A DNA stretch of 64,000 nucleotides from Phytoactinopolyspora alkaliphila (GTDB lineage: Bacteria > Actinomycetota > Actinomycetes > Jiangellales > Jiangellaceae), in assembly GCF_010550695.1 (NCBI RefSeq), contig NZ_JAAGOB010000006.1, forward strand, positions 248,001-312,000, in the 5' to 3' direction. Shown here in pieces: positions 41,589 to 52,760 of this stretch (positions are counted from its first letter, which is position 1; every line of letters begins with the position of its first letter). The notes beneath the pieces are model-generated. The model saw nothing but the letters and a program-made list of their open reading frames with translations. It searched no databases and was not told where the DNA came from. A program made the position numbers and the translations under genes.

Positions 41589-44500
41589 ATGAATGCCCGT
41601 TCCCGGCACCATCATGCCCACCACTCCCAATCCTTCCTGTCTTCATCCTTGTCTCGGCGCGCGCCGAGGCGACGTCGCTCCCTCGGCGCCGTGGCCCTGT
41701 TCTCGACCCTGGTTCTGACCGTTGGCGCGTCTGTAGGCATCCCGGGCGACACCGGATTCGCCTCCACCGGGGCGGACCTGCGCATTAGCGAGTTCGCCAA
41801 CGGCGGGCCCGGCGGCGCCCGGGACATGTTCGTCGAGATCGCGAACTTCGGTGACGCGCCCGCCGACCTGGAAGGTGTCCGGATCGTCCACTGCAACGCC
41901 AGCGGCGGCCGGGTCGACGATCCGCTCGTGCCGGATCTGGCCGCGCAGACCCTGGACCCCGGAGAGACATTCATGATCGCGCACCGGGACTCCACGCTGA
42001 CGGACCTGGCCGACGCGATCTTCACCGGCAATCTGGCGGACGAGGCGTCCGGGATCTGGCTCGAGAACGGTGACCTGGAGCTCCTCGACCGGCTCTCCGT
42101 CTCTCCGGCGGCTCGGGACAGCATCTGCGGCCGGCAGGTCGCCAGTGACCTCGACTACCTCCGGGGAGAGAGCTACCAGCGGGTGGCGACCACCGGTGAC
42201 GTCGGCCATGACTTCATCAAGGCCGCCCGCACGCCGAACACGGCCAACGCGACGGTTCCCAGCCCGCCAGTGCAGGCCAGCGACGTACTGGTCAGCGAAC
42301 TGACCAACGGCGGCCCGGCGGGCAGCGACGACGACTTCATCGAGCTGGCCAACTTCGGGGACGAGCCCGTAGACGTCGCGGGCTGGGCCGTGTACCGGTG
42401 CACTCATTTCGGTTACCGTCTCGACGACACGCTGCAAGCGACGCTGCCCGAGGGGACCGTTATCGCGCCGGGAGAGGTGTTCGTCGTGGCGCACTCGTCT
42501 GCCGAATTCCCGGATGACGTGCCGCACGTCCGCGTCGACGATGCTCTGCCGGACCGCGGCTTCGGCGCCATCGTCGAAGACGCCACCGGGGCCATCGTCG
42601 ATGCCGTTGGCGTGCACGAGACGGACGGGCAATACGAAGCGGCCATCGACAGCACCTGCACTCAGGGCACAGCGCTGCCCAATCGCCTGGACTTCGGATT
42701 CGGAGAGTCGTACCAACGGGCAGGGAACTCCGGCGACAACGCCGCCGACTTCGTCAAGGCCAGCCGTACCCCGGGCGAGATCGCGATCGGGCAGGAAGTG
42801 GACGAACCGGATCCAGCCTCTTTCGGCCCGGTCCAGATCAGCGAGCTCACGCACAGCGGGCCGGACGGCGGTGACGACAACTTCTTCGAACTCGCCAACT
42901 TCGGCGACGAGCCCGTCTCCCTCGACGGCTGGACCGTCCACCAGTGCGAGCTAAGTGGTCGCCGGGCGCAGGAGCCGATGTTCGCGCCGCTCGAGGACGT
43001 GAGTCTTAAGCCGGGACAGACTTTCCTGGCGGCCCACGAGGGGTCGTCCGCGGACCTGGACCACCGCGATGTCACCTACACCGCGCACCTGGACCGCCTC
43101 GGCTTCGGCTTGATCGTCTACGACGCCGACGGTGAGTTGGTCGACCGAGCGGGAGTTTTCCCCACTGGGCACGTCAGCCAGAGCTTCGTCGCCAGGTCCG
43201 GCCGGTACAGCCCGTGCACCAACGAGGTGAACTTGGCCGCTGAGCACCTGGAGACCGAGATCGGTGACAGCTATCAGCGGCATCAGGCGAGCGGTGTGGA
43301 CGTGAAGGACTTCGTCGAAGCCCCGCGGACGCCGGGCGAACTGGCCACCGATCTGCGCGCGGCGCAGTACCTGACGGCCGATGATCTCGAACCGGTCGAG
43401 CTGGCACCCCGGCCGCGACCTGATGGAGTTTCCCTGGAGGCACCCGCGGATGCCAGCGACGGAATCGGCGGTGAGGTCGAACTGGGAGTCACTGCCGGGC
43501 ACACGACAGGCGAGGACGTAAATGTGTCGTTCTACGGCGGCCGCCGTATCCCGCTCGTCGACAGCGCCACCTTGGTGGCCGGCGGAGTCAGCGACATGGC
43601 CCCTCCGGCTGAGCGGCGGCCCGCCGGGGAGAAGCGGTTGACCGGCGAGTCACTCGTCACCGAGGCGGGCGAGGGCTTCCCGTACCAGCGCCACCGCGTC
43701 ATCGTCGCGGAGAACGGCGTGGAGGAGTTTGACATCGCGTGGAGTGGGCGGTCGACGGGCCGCAACGAGCTGCAGCTGTACGTCTGGGACCACGTCGACG
43801 ACGCTTGGCGGCTTGTCGACGCGGCGGCAGCCACGGACGGCGGTGAGATCACCCTGACCGGCACAGTGGGACGATCCGCCATCCGGGGCCGGTCGGTCGA
43901 CGTCCTCGTGCAGGACGGCCCCCGCACCCGGCCGTCGTTCTCCGACGAGGGTGTCGAGCCCAACCAAGAGTTCAAGGACCCTGACGAGTACGACTTCGCG
44001 CTCGGCTACGTCGCGGACACTCAGCATCTGTCGGAAGGCTTCCGCAGCACTTTCACGGCAATGAATACGTGGCTGGTCACCAACCAGGACGCCCGTAAGA
44101 TTCCCTACACCGTGCACGTAGGTGACATCGTTCAGAGCTGGATGTGGGGGACTCATCTGGAGCCTCGTGCTCGGGACGAATACCAGTTCGCCTCCGACGT
44201 GATGGGAATTCTTGACGACGCGAATCACGGCTACGGTGTGGCGCCGGGCAACCATGACAACAAGTACGGCCGCGCGAACGATCTCTACAACGAGTATTTT
44301 CCACCCAGCAGATTCGAAGGCAAACCCTGGTATGGAGGTTCGTGGCGGCCGGATGACAATATGAACCACTACGACGTTCTGGAGATCGGTGGCGCGAAGT
44401 TCCTAGTGGTCTACGTCGAGTATCAGTCAGTGTTCGAACGCGAGGCGGTCTTCGGTTGGGCGAACCAGGTGATCGGCGATCATCCCGATCACAACGTCAT

Positions 44501-45131
44501 CTTCGCCACTCACGAGTACATTCATCCCACCGGGGAACTGACTAATCGCGAGGACGACCGCTGGACGTCGCAGGGTCAGGAGTTCTTCGAAGAGATCGTG
44601 CTGCCGAACGAGAACGTCTTTCTCGTCTTGTCGGGCCACACGGCCGGAGTGGCCCTGAACATCAAGCGTGACGTCGGCGGTGTGGCGGGGCGCGTGGTGA
44701 TCGAGATGCTCGCGAACTACCAGCAATTTGAGAAGGATGACCGGCATAACGTCGGCTTCTTGCGGCTGTTACAGTTCGATGTCGACGCCAAGCAGGTGGC
44801 TGTCAACACATACTCGCCGAAGCTCGTACAGCACAATGCGTGGCAGTACGACAACTGGTCCGAGCCGCGTTACACCGACGCCGATGACGAGTTCACGGTT
44901 GAGGTGGACCTGAACGACGTCTACGACAAGCGGGTGGAGGCCGAGGCGTTCGGCCTGATCGAACCGGTCGAGGAACTCGGGACGCTACAGGTCGCCGAGG
45001 GTGAGACGGCCTCAGTGACGTGGAAGGATCTGTCGGCCGATGCCGAGTACGTCTGGTACGTTCGCGCCCGCGACGCCGACGGGGCGGAGTTGACGTCGCC
45101 GTTGTGGGCGTTCGCGACAGGACGGCCCTAG
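41589..45131 (+). CDS. Large secreted protein: three lamin-tail domains plus calcineurin-like phosphoesterase
   Basis: 1180 residues. A His/Ser/Arg-rich start and a long signal segment (SLGAVALFSTLVLTVGASVG) indicate export. Three similar lamin-tail (LTD) repeats begin at about residues 61 (LRISEFANGGPGG), 230 (VLVSELTNGGPAG) and 411 (VQISELTHSGPDGG). Residues 640-790 form a beta-rich linker. A metallophosphoesterase domain follows: YVADTQH (about 803), VHVGDIV, PGNHDN (about 886), ATHEYIH and LSGHTAG give the metal ligands, with DTQH for the usual D.H. A short fibronectin-III-like end closes it (WYVRARDADGAELTSPLWAF). It probably cleaves phosphoesters outside the cell. GAGAGGAG precedes the ATG, inside a 12-bp palindrome. 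The third importer lies directly upstream. Confidence 0.87.
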   Translation: MNARSRHHHAHHSQSFLSSSLSRRAPRRRRSLGAVALFSTLVLTVGASVGIPGDTGFASTGADLRISEFANGGPGGARDMFVEIANFGDAPADLEGVRIVHCNASGGRVDDPLVPDLAAQTLDPGETFMIAHRDSTLTDLADAIFTGNLADEASGIWLENGDLELLDRLSVSPAARDSICGRQVASDLDYLRGESYQRVATTGDVGHDFIKAARTPNTANATVPSPPVQASDVLVSELTNGGPAGSDDDFIELANFGDEPVDVAGWAVYRCTHFGYRLDDTLQATLPEGTVIAPGEVFVVAHSSAEFPDDVPHVRVDDALPDRGFGAIVEDATGAIVDAVGVHETDGQYEAAIDSTCTQGTALPNRLDFGFGESYQRAGNSGDNAADFVKASRTPGEIAIGQEVDEPDPASFGPVQISELTHSGPDGGDDNFFELANFGDEPVSLDGWTVHQCELSGRRAQEPMFAPLEDVSLKPGQTFLAAHEGSSADLDHRDVTYTAHLDRLGFGLIVYDADGELVDRAGVFPTGHVSQSFVARSGRYSPCTNEVNLAAEHLETEIGDSYQRHQASGVDVKDFVEAPRTPGELATDLRAAQYLTADDLEPVELAPRPRPDGVSLEAPADASDGIGGEVELGVTAGHTTGEDVNVSFYGGRRIPLVDSATLVAGGVSDMAPPAERRPAGEKRLTGESLVTEAGEGFPYQRHRVIVAENGVEEFDIAWSGRSTGRNELQLYVWDHVDDAWRLVDAAAATDGGEITLTGTVGRSAIRGRSVDVLVQDGPRTRPSFSDEGVEPNQEFKDPDEYDFALGYVADTQHLSEGFRSTFTAMNTWLVTNQDARKIPYTVHVGDIVQSWMWGTHLEPRARDEYQFASDVMGILDDANHGYGVAPGNHDNKYGRANDLYNEYFPPSRFEGKPWYGGSWRPDDNMNHYDVLEIGGAKFLVVYVEYQSVFEREAVFGWANQVIGDHPDHNVIFATHEYIHPTGELTNREDDRWTSQGQEFFEEIVLPNENVFLVLSGHTAGVALNIKRDVGGVAGRVVIEMLANYQQFEKDDRHNVGFLRLLQFDVDAKQVAVNTYSPKLVQHNAWQYDNWSEPRYTDADDEFTVEVDLNDVYDKRVEAEAFGLIEPVEELGTLQVAEGETASVTWKDLSADAEYVWYVRARDADGAELTSPLWAFATGRP

Positions 45132-45167
45132 CTTGCGGGAATAGTCGGCGGCTCCGAGCGTTACTAG

Positions 45168-45184
45168 ATACCCGTACGGGGTAT
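45168..45184 (+). promoter_or_regulatory. CsoR-like copper operator
   Basis: ATACCC-GTAC-GGGGTAT is a near-perfect inverted repeat (one extra G) with the TACCC...GGGTA core of operators bound by CsoR-family copper repressors. It lies 26 bp upstream of the copB-type start, where it could cover the promoter. No csoR gene is in the window, so the regulator would be encoded elsewhere. Confidence 0.6.
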
Positions 45185-45210
45185 ATGGTCTTCGCTCGGA
45201 GGTGCCCACG

Positions 45211-47271
45211 ATGGCGGAACACGGCACGCACACACACGACAAGCACGCCGGACACGACAAGCACGCCGGACACGACAAGCACACCGGACACGACAAGCAC
45301 GCCGGACACAGCACGGCGATGTTCCGCGACCGGTTCTGGCTGTCTTTGCTCCTTTCGATCCCGGTGGTGCTCACCAGCGACATCATCATGGAGTGGTTCG
45401 GCTACACCCTGGAGTTCACCGGGATCGCGTGGGTGGCACCGATCCTGGGCACGGTGATCTTCGTCTACGGTGGCCAACCGTTCCTGGCCGGTGCGGTGGC
45501 GGAGATCCGGCAGCGCCAGCCCGGGATGATGCTGTTGATCGGGATGGCGATCACGGTCGCCTTCGTAGCCAGCTGGACGGCCAGCCTCGATCTTTTCGAC
45601 GTCGAGGTGTGGTGGGAGCTGTCCCTCCTGATCGTCATCATGCTGCTGGGTCACTGGCTGGAGATGCGGGCCATCGGGCAGGCGCAGGGCGCCCTGGCTG
45701 CGCTCGCGGAGCTGCTGCCGGACGAGGCGGAGCGGATCACCGAGACCGGCGACGTGGAGACGGTGAGAATCGCCGACCTTGCAGTGGGCGACGTCGTTCT
45801 GGTGCGCCCGGGCGCACGCGTTCCGGCCGACGGGGAGATCGTGCAGGGCGCGGCGGAGCTCGACGAGTCGATGATCACCGGTGAGTCGAACCCGGTGGCC
45901 AAGGAGGAAGGCGACCGGGTGGTCGCGGCGAGCGTCGCGGCCGATGGATCGATCCGGGTCCGGGTTGACGCGCTCGGTGAGGACACCGCGCTCGCTGGAA
46001 TCCAGCGGCTGGTGGCCGAGGCGCAGGAGTCGAAGTCCCGCAGCCAGGTGCTTGCCGACCGAGCCGCCGCGTTGCTGTTCTACGTCGCCGTGGTGGCCGC
46101 GGCGATCACCGTCGTGGTGTGGGCGCTGCTGGGTCAGTCCGACGTCGCCGTCACCCAATCTGTCACGGTGCTGATCATCGCCTGCCCCCACGCGCTCGGT
46201 CTGGCGATCCCGCTGGTGACCTCGATCTCCACTTCGAAGTCCGCACGCAATGGCATCCTGGTCAAGGACCGCTTGGCGCTGGAGCGGACCAGGAACGTCG
46301 ACGCGGTGCTCTTCGACAAGACGGGCACCCTCACCAAAGGCGAGCACGCCGTGACCGGAGTCGCAGCCGTCACCGGCGACGACGATGCCGTCCTGACCGT
46401 CGCCGCCGCGGTAGAGGCCGACAGTGAGCACCCGCTGGCCCGGGCGATCGTGGCCGCTGCCCGGGAGAAGGAGCTGAATGTGCCCAGTGCCACTGGCTTC
46501 CGGTCGATGACCGGCCGGGGTGTCGAGGCGCAGGTGGACGGCGCGGCGGTGGCCGTCGGCGGGCCGGCGTTGCTGCGGCAGCTGGACCTGGCCGCGCCTG
46601 ACGAGCTCGCCGGTCAGATCGACGAGTGGCAAGGCCGCGGTGCTGCCGTGTTGCACGTCATCCTGGACGGCGTCGTCGCTGGAGCGCTCGCCCTGGAAGA
46701 CCAGGTGCGGGAAGAGTCGCGCGCCGCGGTCGAGGAACTGCACCGGCTCGGGGTCAAGGTGGCCATGATCACCGGTGACGCTCAGCAGGTGGCCGACGCC
46801 GTGGCCGCGGACATCGGCATCGACGAGGTCTTCGCCGAGGTGCTGCCGGAGGACAAGGATTCGGCGGTCACCGATCTGCAGAAGCGCGGCTACACGGTGG
46901 CGATGGTGGGCGACGGCGTGAACGACGCGCCGGCCCTGGCCCGCGCGGATGTCGGCATCGCGATCGGCGCTGGTACGGACGTCGCGATGGAGTCCGCGGG
47001 TATTGTGCTCGCCTCCGACGACCCGCGCGGCGTCGTCGCGGTGAAGCGGCTGTCCGCGGCCAGCTACCGCAAGATGCTGCAGAACCTGTGGTGGGCGGCC
47101 GGCTACAACCTCGCGGCCATTCCCCTGGCGGCCGGGGTGCTGTCGTGGGCCGGGTTCATGTTGCCGATGGCGGTGGGTGCGGTGCTGATGAGCCTGTCCA
47201 CCATCGTGGTGGCGGCCAACGCCCAGCTTCTGCGCCGGGTGGATCTCCGCCCCGAGCCTCTCACAACCTGA
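45211..47271 (+). CDS. copB: CopB-type copper-translocating P1B ATPase
   Basis: A 686-residue membrane pump. The N-terminus is a His-rich metal-binding tail made of four DKHAGH-type repeats (about residues 10-33) instead of a CxxC domain. About eight membrane segments; the metal-coordinating motif is CPH (325-327), the mark of the CopB (P1B-3) subgroup, which exports copper ions. Actuator TGES (MITGESNPVAKEEGD), phosphorylated Asp369 in DKTGTLTKG, HP motif SEHPLARAI, and GDGVNDAPALARADVGIAIG are all intact. The ATG at 45211 follows GGAGG at 8 nt; a GTG at 45202 is in frame but overlaps the ribosome site. The CsoR-like operator upstream supports copper control. Confidence 0.92.
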   Translation: MAEHGTHTHDKHAGHDKHAGHDKHTGHDKHAGHSTAMFRDRFWLSLLLSIPVVLTSDIIMEWFGYTLEFTGIAWVAPILGTVIFVYGGQPFLAGAVAEIRQRQPGMMLLIGMAITVAFVASWTASLDLFDVEVWWELSLLIVIMLLGHWLEMRAIGQAQGALAALAELLPDEAERITETGDVETVRIADLAVGDVVLVRPGARVPADGEIVQGAAELDESMITGESNPVAKEEGDRVVAASVAADGSIRVRVDALGEDTALAGIQRLVAEAQESKSRSQVLADRAAALLFYVAVVAAAITVVVWALLGQSDVAVTQSVTVLIIACPHALGLAIPLVTSISTSKSARNGILVKDRLALERTRNVDAVLFDKTGTLTKGEHAVTGVAAVTGDDDAVLTVAAAVEADSEHPLARAIVAAAREKELNVPSATGFRSMTGRGVEAQVDGAAVAVGGPALLRQLDLAAPDELAGQIDEWQGRGAAVLHVILDGVVAGALALEDQVREESRAAVEELHRLGVKVAMITGDAQQVADAVAADIGIDEVFAEVLPEDKDSAVTDLQKRGYTVAMVGDGVNDAPALARADVGIAIGAGTDVAMESAGIVLASDDPRGVVAVKRLSAASYRKMLQNLWWAAGYNLAAIPLAAGVLSWAGFMLPMAVGAVLMSLSTIVVAANAQLLRRVDLRPEPLTT
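45238..45309 (+). repeat. Four tandem 18-bp units coding DKHAGH in copB
   Basis: The 18-bp unit GACAAGCACGCCGGACAC occurs four times head to tail; the third unit has one base change (Ala to Thr). The units are nearly identical in DNA as well as protein, which points to recent slippage expansion and makes copy number a likely source of strain variation in the histidine tail. Confidence 0.95.
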
Positions 47272-47279
47272 CCGCCTCC

Positions 47280-47367
47280 AAATGATCATGTAAACCAGGT
47301 TTTTCCGTGCGATACCAGGGCTGCAGGCATGGTGAAGCACGAGAAGGCATGGTTTACATGATCATTT
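47280..47367. repeat. 88-nt inverted-repeat element with perfect 18-bp arms
   Basis: The arm AAATGATCATGTAAACCA (47280-47297) is repeated exactly as its reverse complement at 47350-47367. The 52-nt interior continues to pair in part (TTTTCCGTGC with GCACGAGAA, and CCAG with CATGG around a central CTGCAG). It starts 8 bp after the copB stop and ends about 70 bp before valS. The arms are AT-rich compared with the surrounding GC-rich DNA. It resembles a MITE- or REP-type mobile repeat, or a long bidirectional terminator; there is no coding capacity. Confidence 0.85.
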
Positions 47368-47423
47368 AGGTCGGGGAGCGCCCGGGGGTGGGATCGGGAG
47401 TGCGGAGAGGGGGAGGGAGTCCG

Positions 47424-47429
47424 TAGACT
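47424..47429 (+). promoter_or_regulatory. Candidate -10 box for leaderless valS transcription
   Basis: TAGACT matches TANNNT and ends 8 nt before the GTG start of valS. The only purine-rich stretch (GGGGGAGGGAG, 47410-47420) is too far from the GTG to act as a ribosome site. The same arrangement, box plus 8 nt plus GTG, precedes the HTTM gene at 28675. Confidence 0.4.
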
Positions 47430-47437
47430 CTTCCGGC

Positions 47438-50076
<2,639 letters not shown>

Positions 50077-50080
<4 letters not shown>

Positions 50081-51408
50081 GCGCCCTCGCATTCGACGCG
50101 GTCCAGGAGGAGCTGCGGACCCGCTGGCCGGAGTCGAAGCTGGAGCCGTCCCTGGACCGGATCCGTGACCTGGTGGACGTTCTCGGGCAGCCGCAGCAGG
50201 TGTTTTCCACCGTGCATGTGGCCGGAACCAACGGCAAGACGTCCACGGCCCGGATGATCGACGAGTTGCTGCGTGAGCTCAACCTGCGCACCGGCCGGTT
50301 CACCAGCCCGCACCTCCAATCGGTGACCGAGCGGATCGTCATGGATGGCGAGCCGGTGACCCCGGAGCGGTTCGCCGAGCTGTATGCCGAGGTGGAGCCC
50401 TTCCTGGCGATCGTCGACGACAAGCATGAGATCCGCCTGTCCTTCTTCGAGGTGCTGGTGGCGATGGCCTACGCGGCATTCGCCGACGCCCCGGTGGAGG
50501 TCGCCGTGGTGGAGGTCGGCATGGGCGGTTCATGGGATGCGACCAACGTCGCCGACGGGAAGGTGGGCGTGATCACGTCGGTCTCCATCGACCATGCCGA
50601 GTACCTGGGCGAGTCGATCGAGGGCATCGCCGCGGAGAAGGCCGGCATCATCAAGCCCGGCTCCTTCGCCGTCCTCGGCGTCCAGCCCCCGGGTGCGGCC
50701 GAGGTCCTGCTGGGCCGGGTCGCCGAGGCCGGGGCGACGGTCGCGCGGGCAGGCGTCGAGTTCGGGGTGCGTCACCGGGAGATGGCCGTGGGCGGCCAGG
50801 TGGTCAATCTGCAAGGGCTGGCCGGGCCGTACGACGACGTCCTGCTTCCCCTGCACGGGATCCACCAGGCGGACAACGCCGCGCTCGCGCTGGCGTCGGT
50901 GGAGGCGCTCGTCGGCGGAGGCAGGGAGGCGCTCGACCCGGAGGCGGTGCGGGCCGCCTTCGCGCGGGTGACCTCTCCGGGCAGGCTCGAGGTGCTGCGC
51001 CGCGGCCCCGTGGTACTGGCTGACGCGGCGCACAATCCGGCCGGCGCCGCGGCGCTGGCGGCGGCCCTGTCCGAGGAGTTCGCGGCCACTCCCATGGTGG
51101 CCGTGGTGGCGATGCTGGCGGAGAAGGACGTCGAAGGGATCCTGGCCGCACTTGAACCGGTGGTCGAGGCTGTGGTGCTGACGGTGAACTCCTCGCCTCG
51201 GGTGCTCGCGCCGGAGGACGTCGCGCCGGTCGCGGTGGACATCTTCGGTGAGGACCGCGTCCACCAGGCCACGCCCTTGCCGGAGGCGATCGACCTGGCG
51301 CTCGCCATCGGGGAGCGGCAGTCGTCAACCGGCGCGTACGGCGCGGTGATCACCGGCTCGGTGGTGACCGCGGGCGACGCCCGTAACGTTTTCGGGGTAG
51401 AGAAATGA
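50077..51408 (+). CDS. folC: Bifunctional dihydrofolate/tetrahydrofolate synthase (folylpolyglutamate synthase)
   Basis: A 443-residue Mur-ligase-fold enzyme that makes dihydrofolate and adds glutamates to folates using ATP. P-loop [13 protein letters not shown] (about 48), the omega-loop region [14 protein letters not shown], the family segment [39 protein letters not shown] and, in the C-terminal domain, [18 protein letters not shown]. The GTG at 50077 overlaps the valS stop; the frame is open far upstream but only as a shadow of valS. Confidence 0.95.
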
Positions 51409-51430
51409 CCAGTGTGACAGGGGTCTTGGG

Positions 51431-51784
51431 ATGAACCGGATTGCCGCCACGATTCTCGGCGTCGAGATGATCGTGGTGCTTCTCGCTGTGCCGGTGGCGG
51501 TCAACGTCGCGGACGTATCGACGACGGCGGGCTGGGTCTCGGCGGGGATCGTCGCGCTTCTGTGCCTGGTGGGTGCCGCGACGGTGCGGCGCGGCGCCGT
51601 GGGTTACGTGATCGGCTCGGCCGCCCAGGTGGGCGCCATCGCCACCGGGTTCGTCATCCCCACCATGTTCGTCCTCGGCGGGATCTTCGCACTGCTGTGG
51701 GTTGTCCTGTTGAAGATCGGACCTCGGGTGGAGCGGGAGAAGGCGGAACGGGAGAGGGCACGACGAGGCGGCGCCGCCGCGTAG
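51431..51784 (+). CDS. DUF4233 membrane protein
   Basis: A 117-residue protein with four membrane segments (AATILGVEMIVVLLAVPVAV, GWVSAGIVALLCLVGAATV, GYVIGSAAQVGAIATGFVI, MFVLGGIFALLWVVLL) and a charged tail (GPRVEREKAERERARR). This is the DUF4233 family, which in actinobacteria sits right after folC; its function is unknown. The ATG at 51431 follows a weak GGGG..GGG site, 22 bp after the folC stop. The ndk gene that usually comes next is not here. Confidence 0.88.
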   Translation: MNRIAATILGVEMIVVLLAVPVAVNVADVSTTAGWVSAGIVALLCLVGAATVRRGAVGYVIGSAAQVGAIATGFVIPTMFVLGGIFALLWVVLLKIGPRVEREKAERERARRGGAAA

Positions 51785-51811
51785 TCAAGGCTGTCTGGTC
51801 CGCCGGCTTGT

Positions 51812-51842
51812 TTGTGCAACTTCGCCTCGGTCCGGCTATTCT
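51812..51842 (+). promoter_or_regulatory. Possible promoter of the Tad pilus operon
   Basis: TTGTGC (51812-51817) and TATTCT (51837-51842) lie 19 bp apart in the 130-bp gap before the first pilus gene. Box quality is fair but the spacing is long, so this is a tentative call. No hairpin terminator for the DUF4233 gene was found in the gap. Confidence 0.3.
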
Positions 51843-51914
51843 GCTCCAGGACGTGCGGGGGCAGCTTGAACGTCGATCTCATACGCGGGCAGACGGTAAG
51901 AGAACCAAGGGGTC

Positions 51915-52754
51915 ATGGCCACATCGACAACGCAGAGCGGCGATGTTTCCGCTGATCGCCAGCGCACACGCGAACAGCGCGGCATCCGCAGCAATAAGAG
52001 CGTCGGACAGACCGACCGGCTTCCCACTCCGCCGCGGCAGCGGCGTCCTGCCCTGGCGGCGCTCGCCGTCCTGCTGATCGTCGGCGGTGCCGCGATGGCC
52101 GCGCTTCTCGCCCTTCGGGCCGACGAGCGGGTGCCGGTGCTGGTGGTACAGAACCGGATCCAGGCAGGCCAGCAGATCAGGGAATCCGATCTCGGAACAA
52201 CCCCGGTGGCCTCCGAGGGCACGCTGCTCATCCCCGCGTCGCAGCTGGACCGGGTGGTGGGTCAGTTCAGTACGGTGCAGGTCGAACCGGGCCAGCTGCT
52301 CGACACGTCGATGATCGGTGGCAGCGGCATGCTGACCGACGGCAACGCGGCGGTGGGCGCGGCGCTGGCGAACGGCCGGTTCCCTGCCAGCGGCCTGCAC
52401 CCGGGTGACGTCGTGGACCTGGTGGCGGTGCGGCAGGACGGCACCGGTGAGATCATCGCCGACCGGGTCAGGGTGAGCTCGGTCTCCGGTGCGGGTGGCG
52501 GCTCCGATCCGGTGGCGGGCGGTGGGATCAACGCCACCTTCATCGTCCCCGTCGCCGACCGCGCCGAGGTGGCCGCGTGGGCGTCGAACAACGCCCTTTC
52601 CGTGGTGCTGATCGAGCGCGGCACCGCGGTTGGTCCGGGCTCCGCCCCCGATTCGGGCGATACCGACGACGAGCCGGCCGACGACGAGCCGGCCGACGAC
52701 GAGCCGGCCGACGACGGACCCGCAGGCGAACAGCCGGGCGACGGGGAGGACTGA
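51915..52754 (+). CDS. SAF-domain protein, CpaB/RcpC-like pilus assembly factor
   Basis: A 279-residue protein with one N-terminal membrane anchor (PALAALAVLLIVGGAAMAALLAL, about 45-66) and a SAF domain outside (VPVLVVQNRIQAGQQIRESDLGTTPV, then VGQFSTVQVEPGQLLDTSMI), as in Flp pilus assembly CpaB. The C-terminal tail is acidic and repetitive: DDEPA three times, then DDGPA. In monoderms CpaB-type proteins may bind the cell wall or steady the export machine. AAGGGG precedes the ATG. First gene of the Tad operon. Confidence 0.8.
   Translation: MATSTTQSGDVSADRQRTREQRGIRSNKSVGQTDRLPTPPRQRRPALAALAVLLIVGGAAMAALLALRADERVPVLVVQNRIQAGQQIRESDLGTTPVASEGTLLIPASQLDRVVGQFSTVQVEPGQLLDTSMIGGSGMLTDGNAAVGAALANGRFPASGLHPGDVVDLVAVRQDGTGEIIADRVRVSSVSGAGGGSDPVAGGGINATFIVPVADRAEVAAWASNNALSVVLIERGTAVGPGSAPDSGDTDDEPADDEPADDEPADDGPAGEQPGDGED
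52665..52724 (+). repeat. Tandem 15-bp repeats coding DDEPA
   Basis: Three exact copies of GACGACGAGCCGGCC, followed by a fourth, diverged unit (DDGPA). They encode the acidic tail of the SAF-domain protein and probably vary in number by slippage. Confidence 0.9.
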
Positions 52755-52760
52755 GTCGAG

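Noticed and set aside
45238-45309. Tandem 18-bp repeats considered as a CRISPR array
   Set aside because: There are no spacers between units and they encode an in-frame His-rich protein tail.
44893-47340. Minus-strand open frame of 815 codons opposite copB
   Set aside because: It covers a pump gene with all motifs intact on the plus strand, shows no domain, and its tail is simple Arg/Pro-rich sequence.
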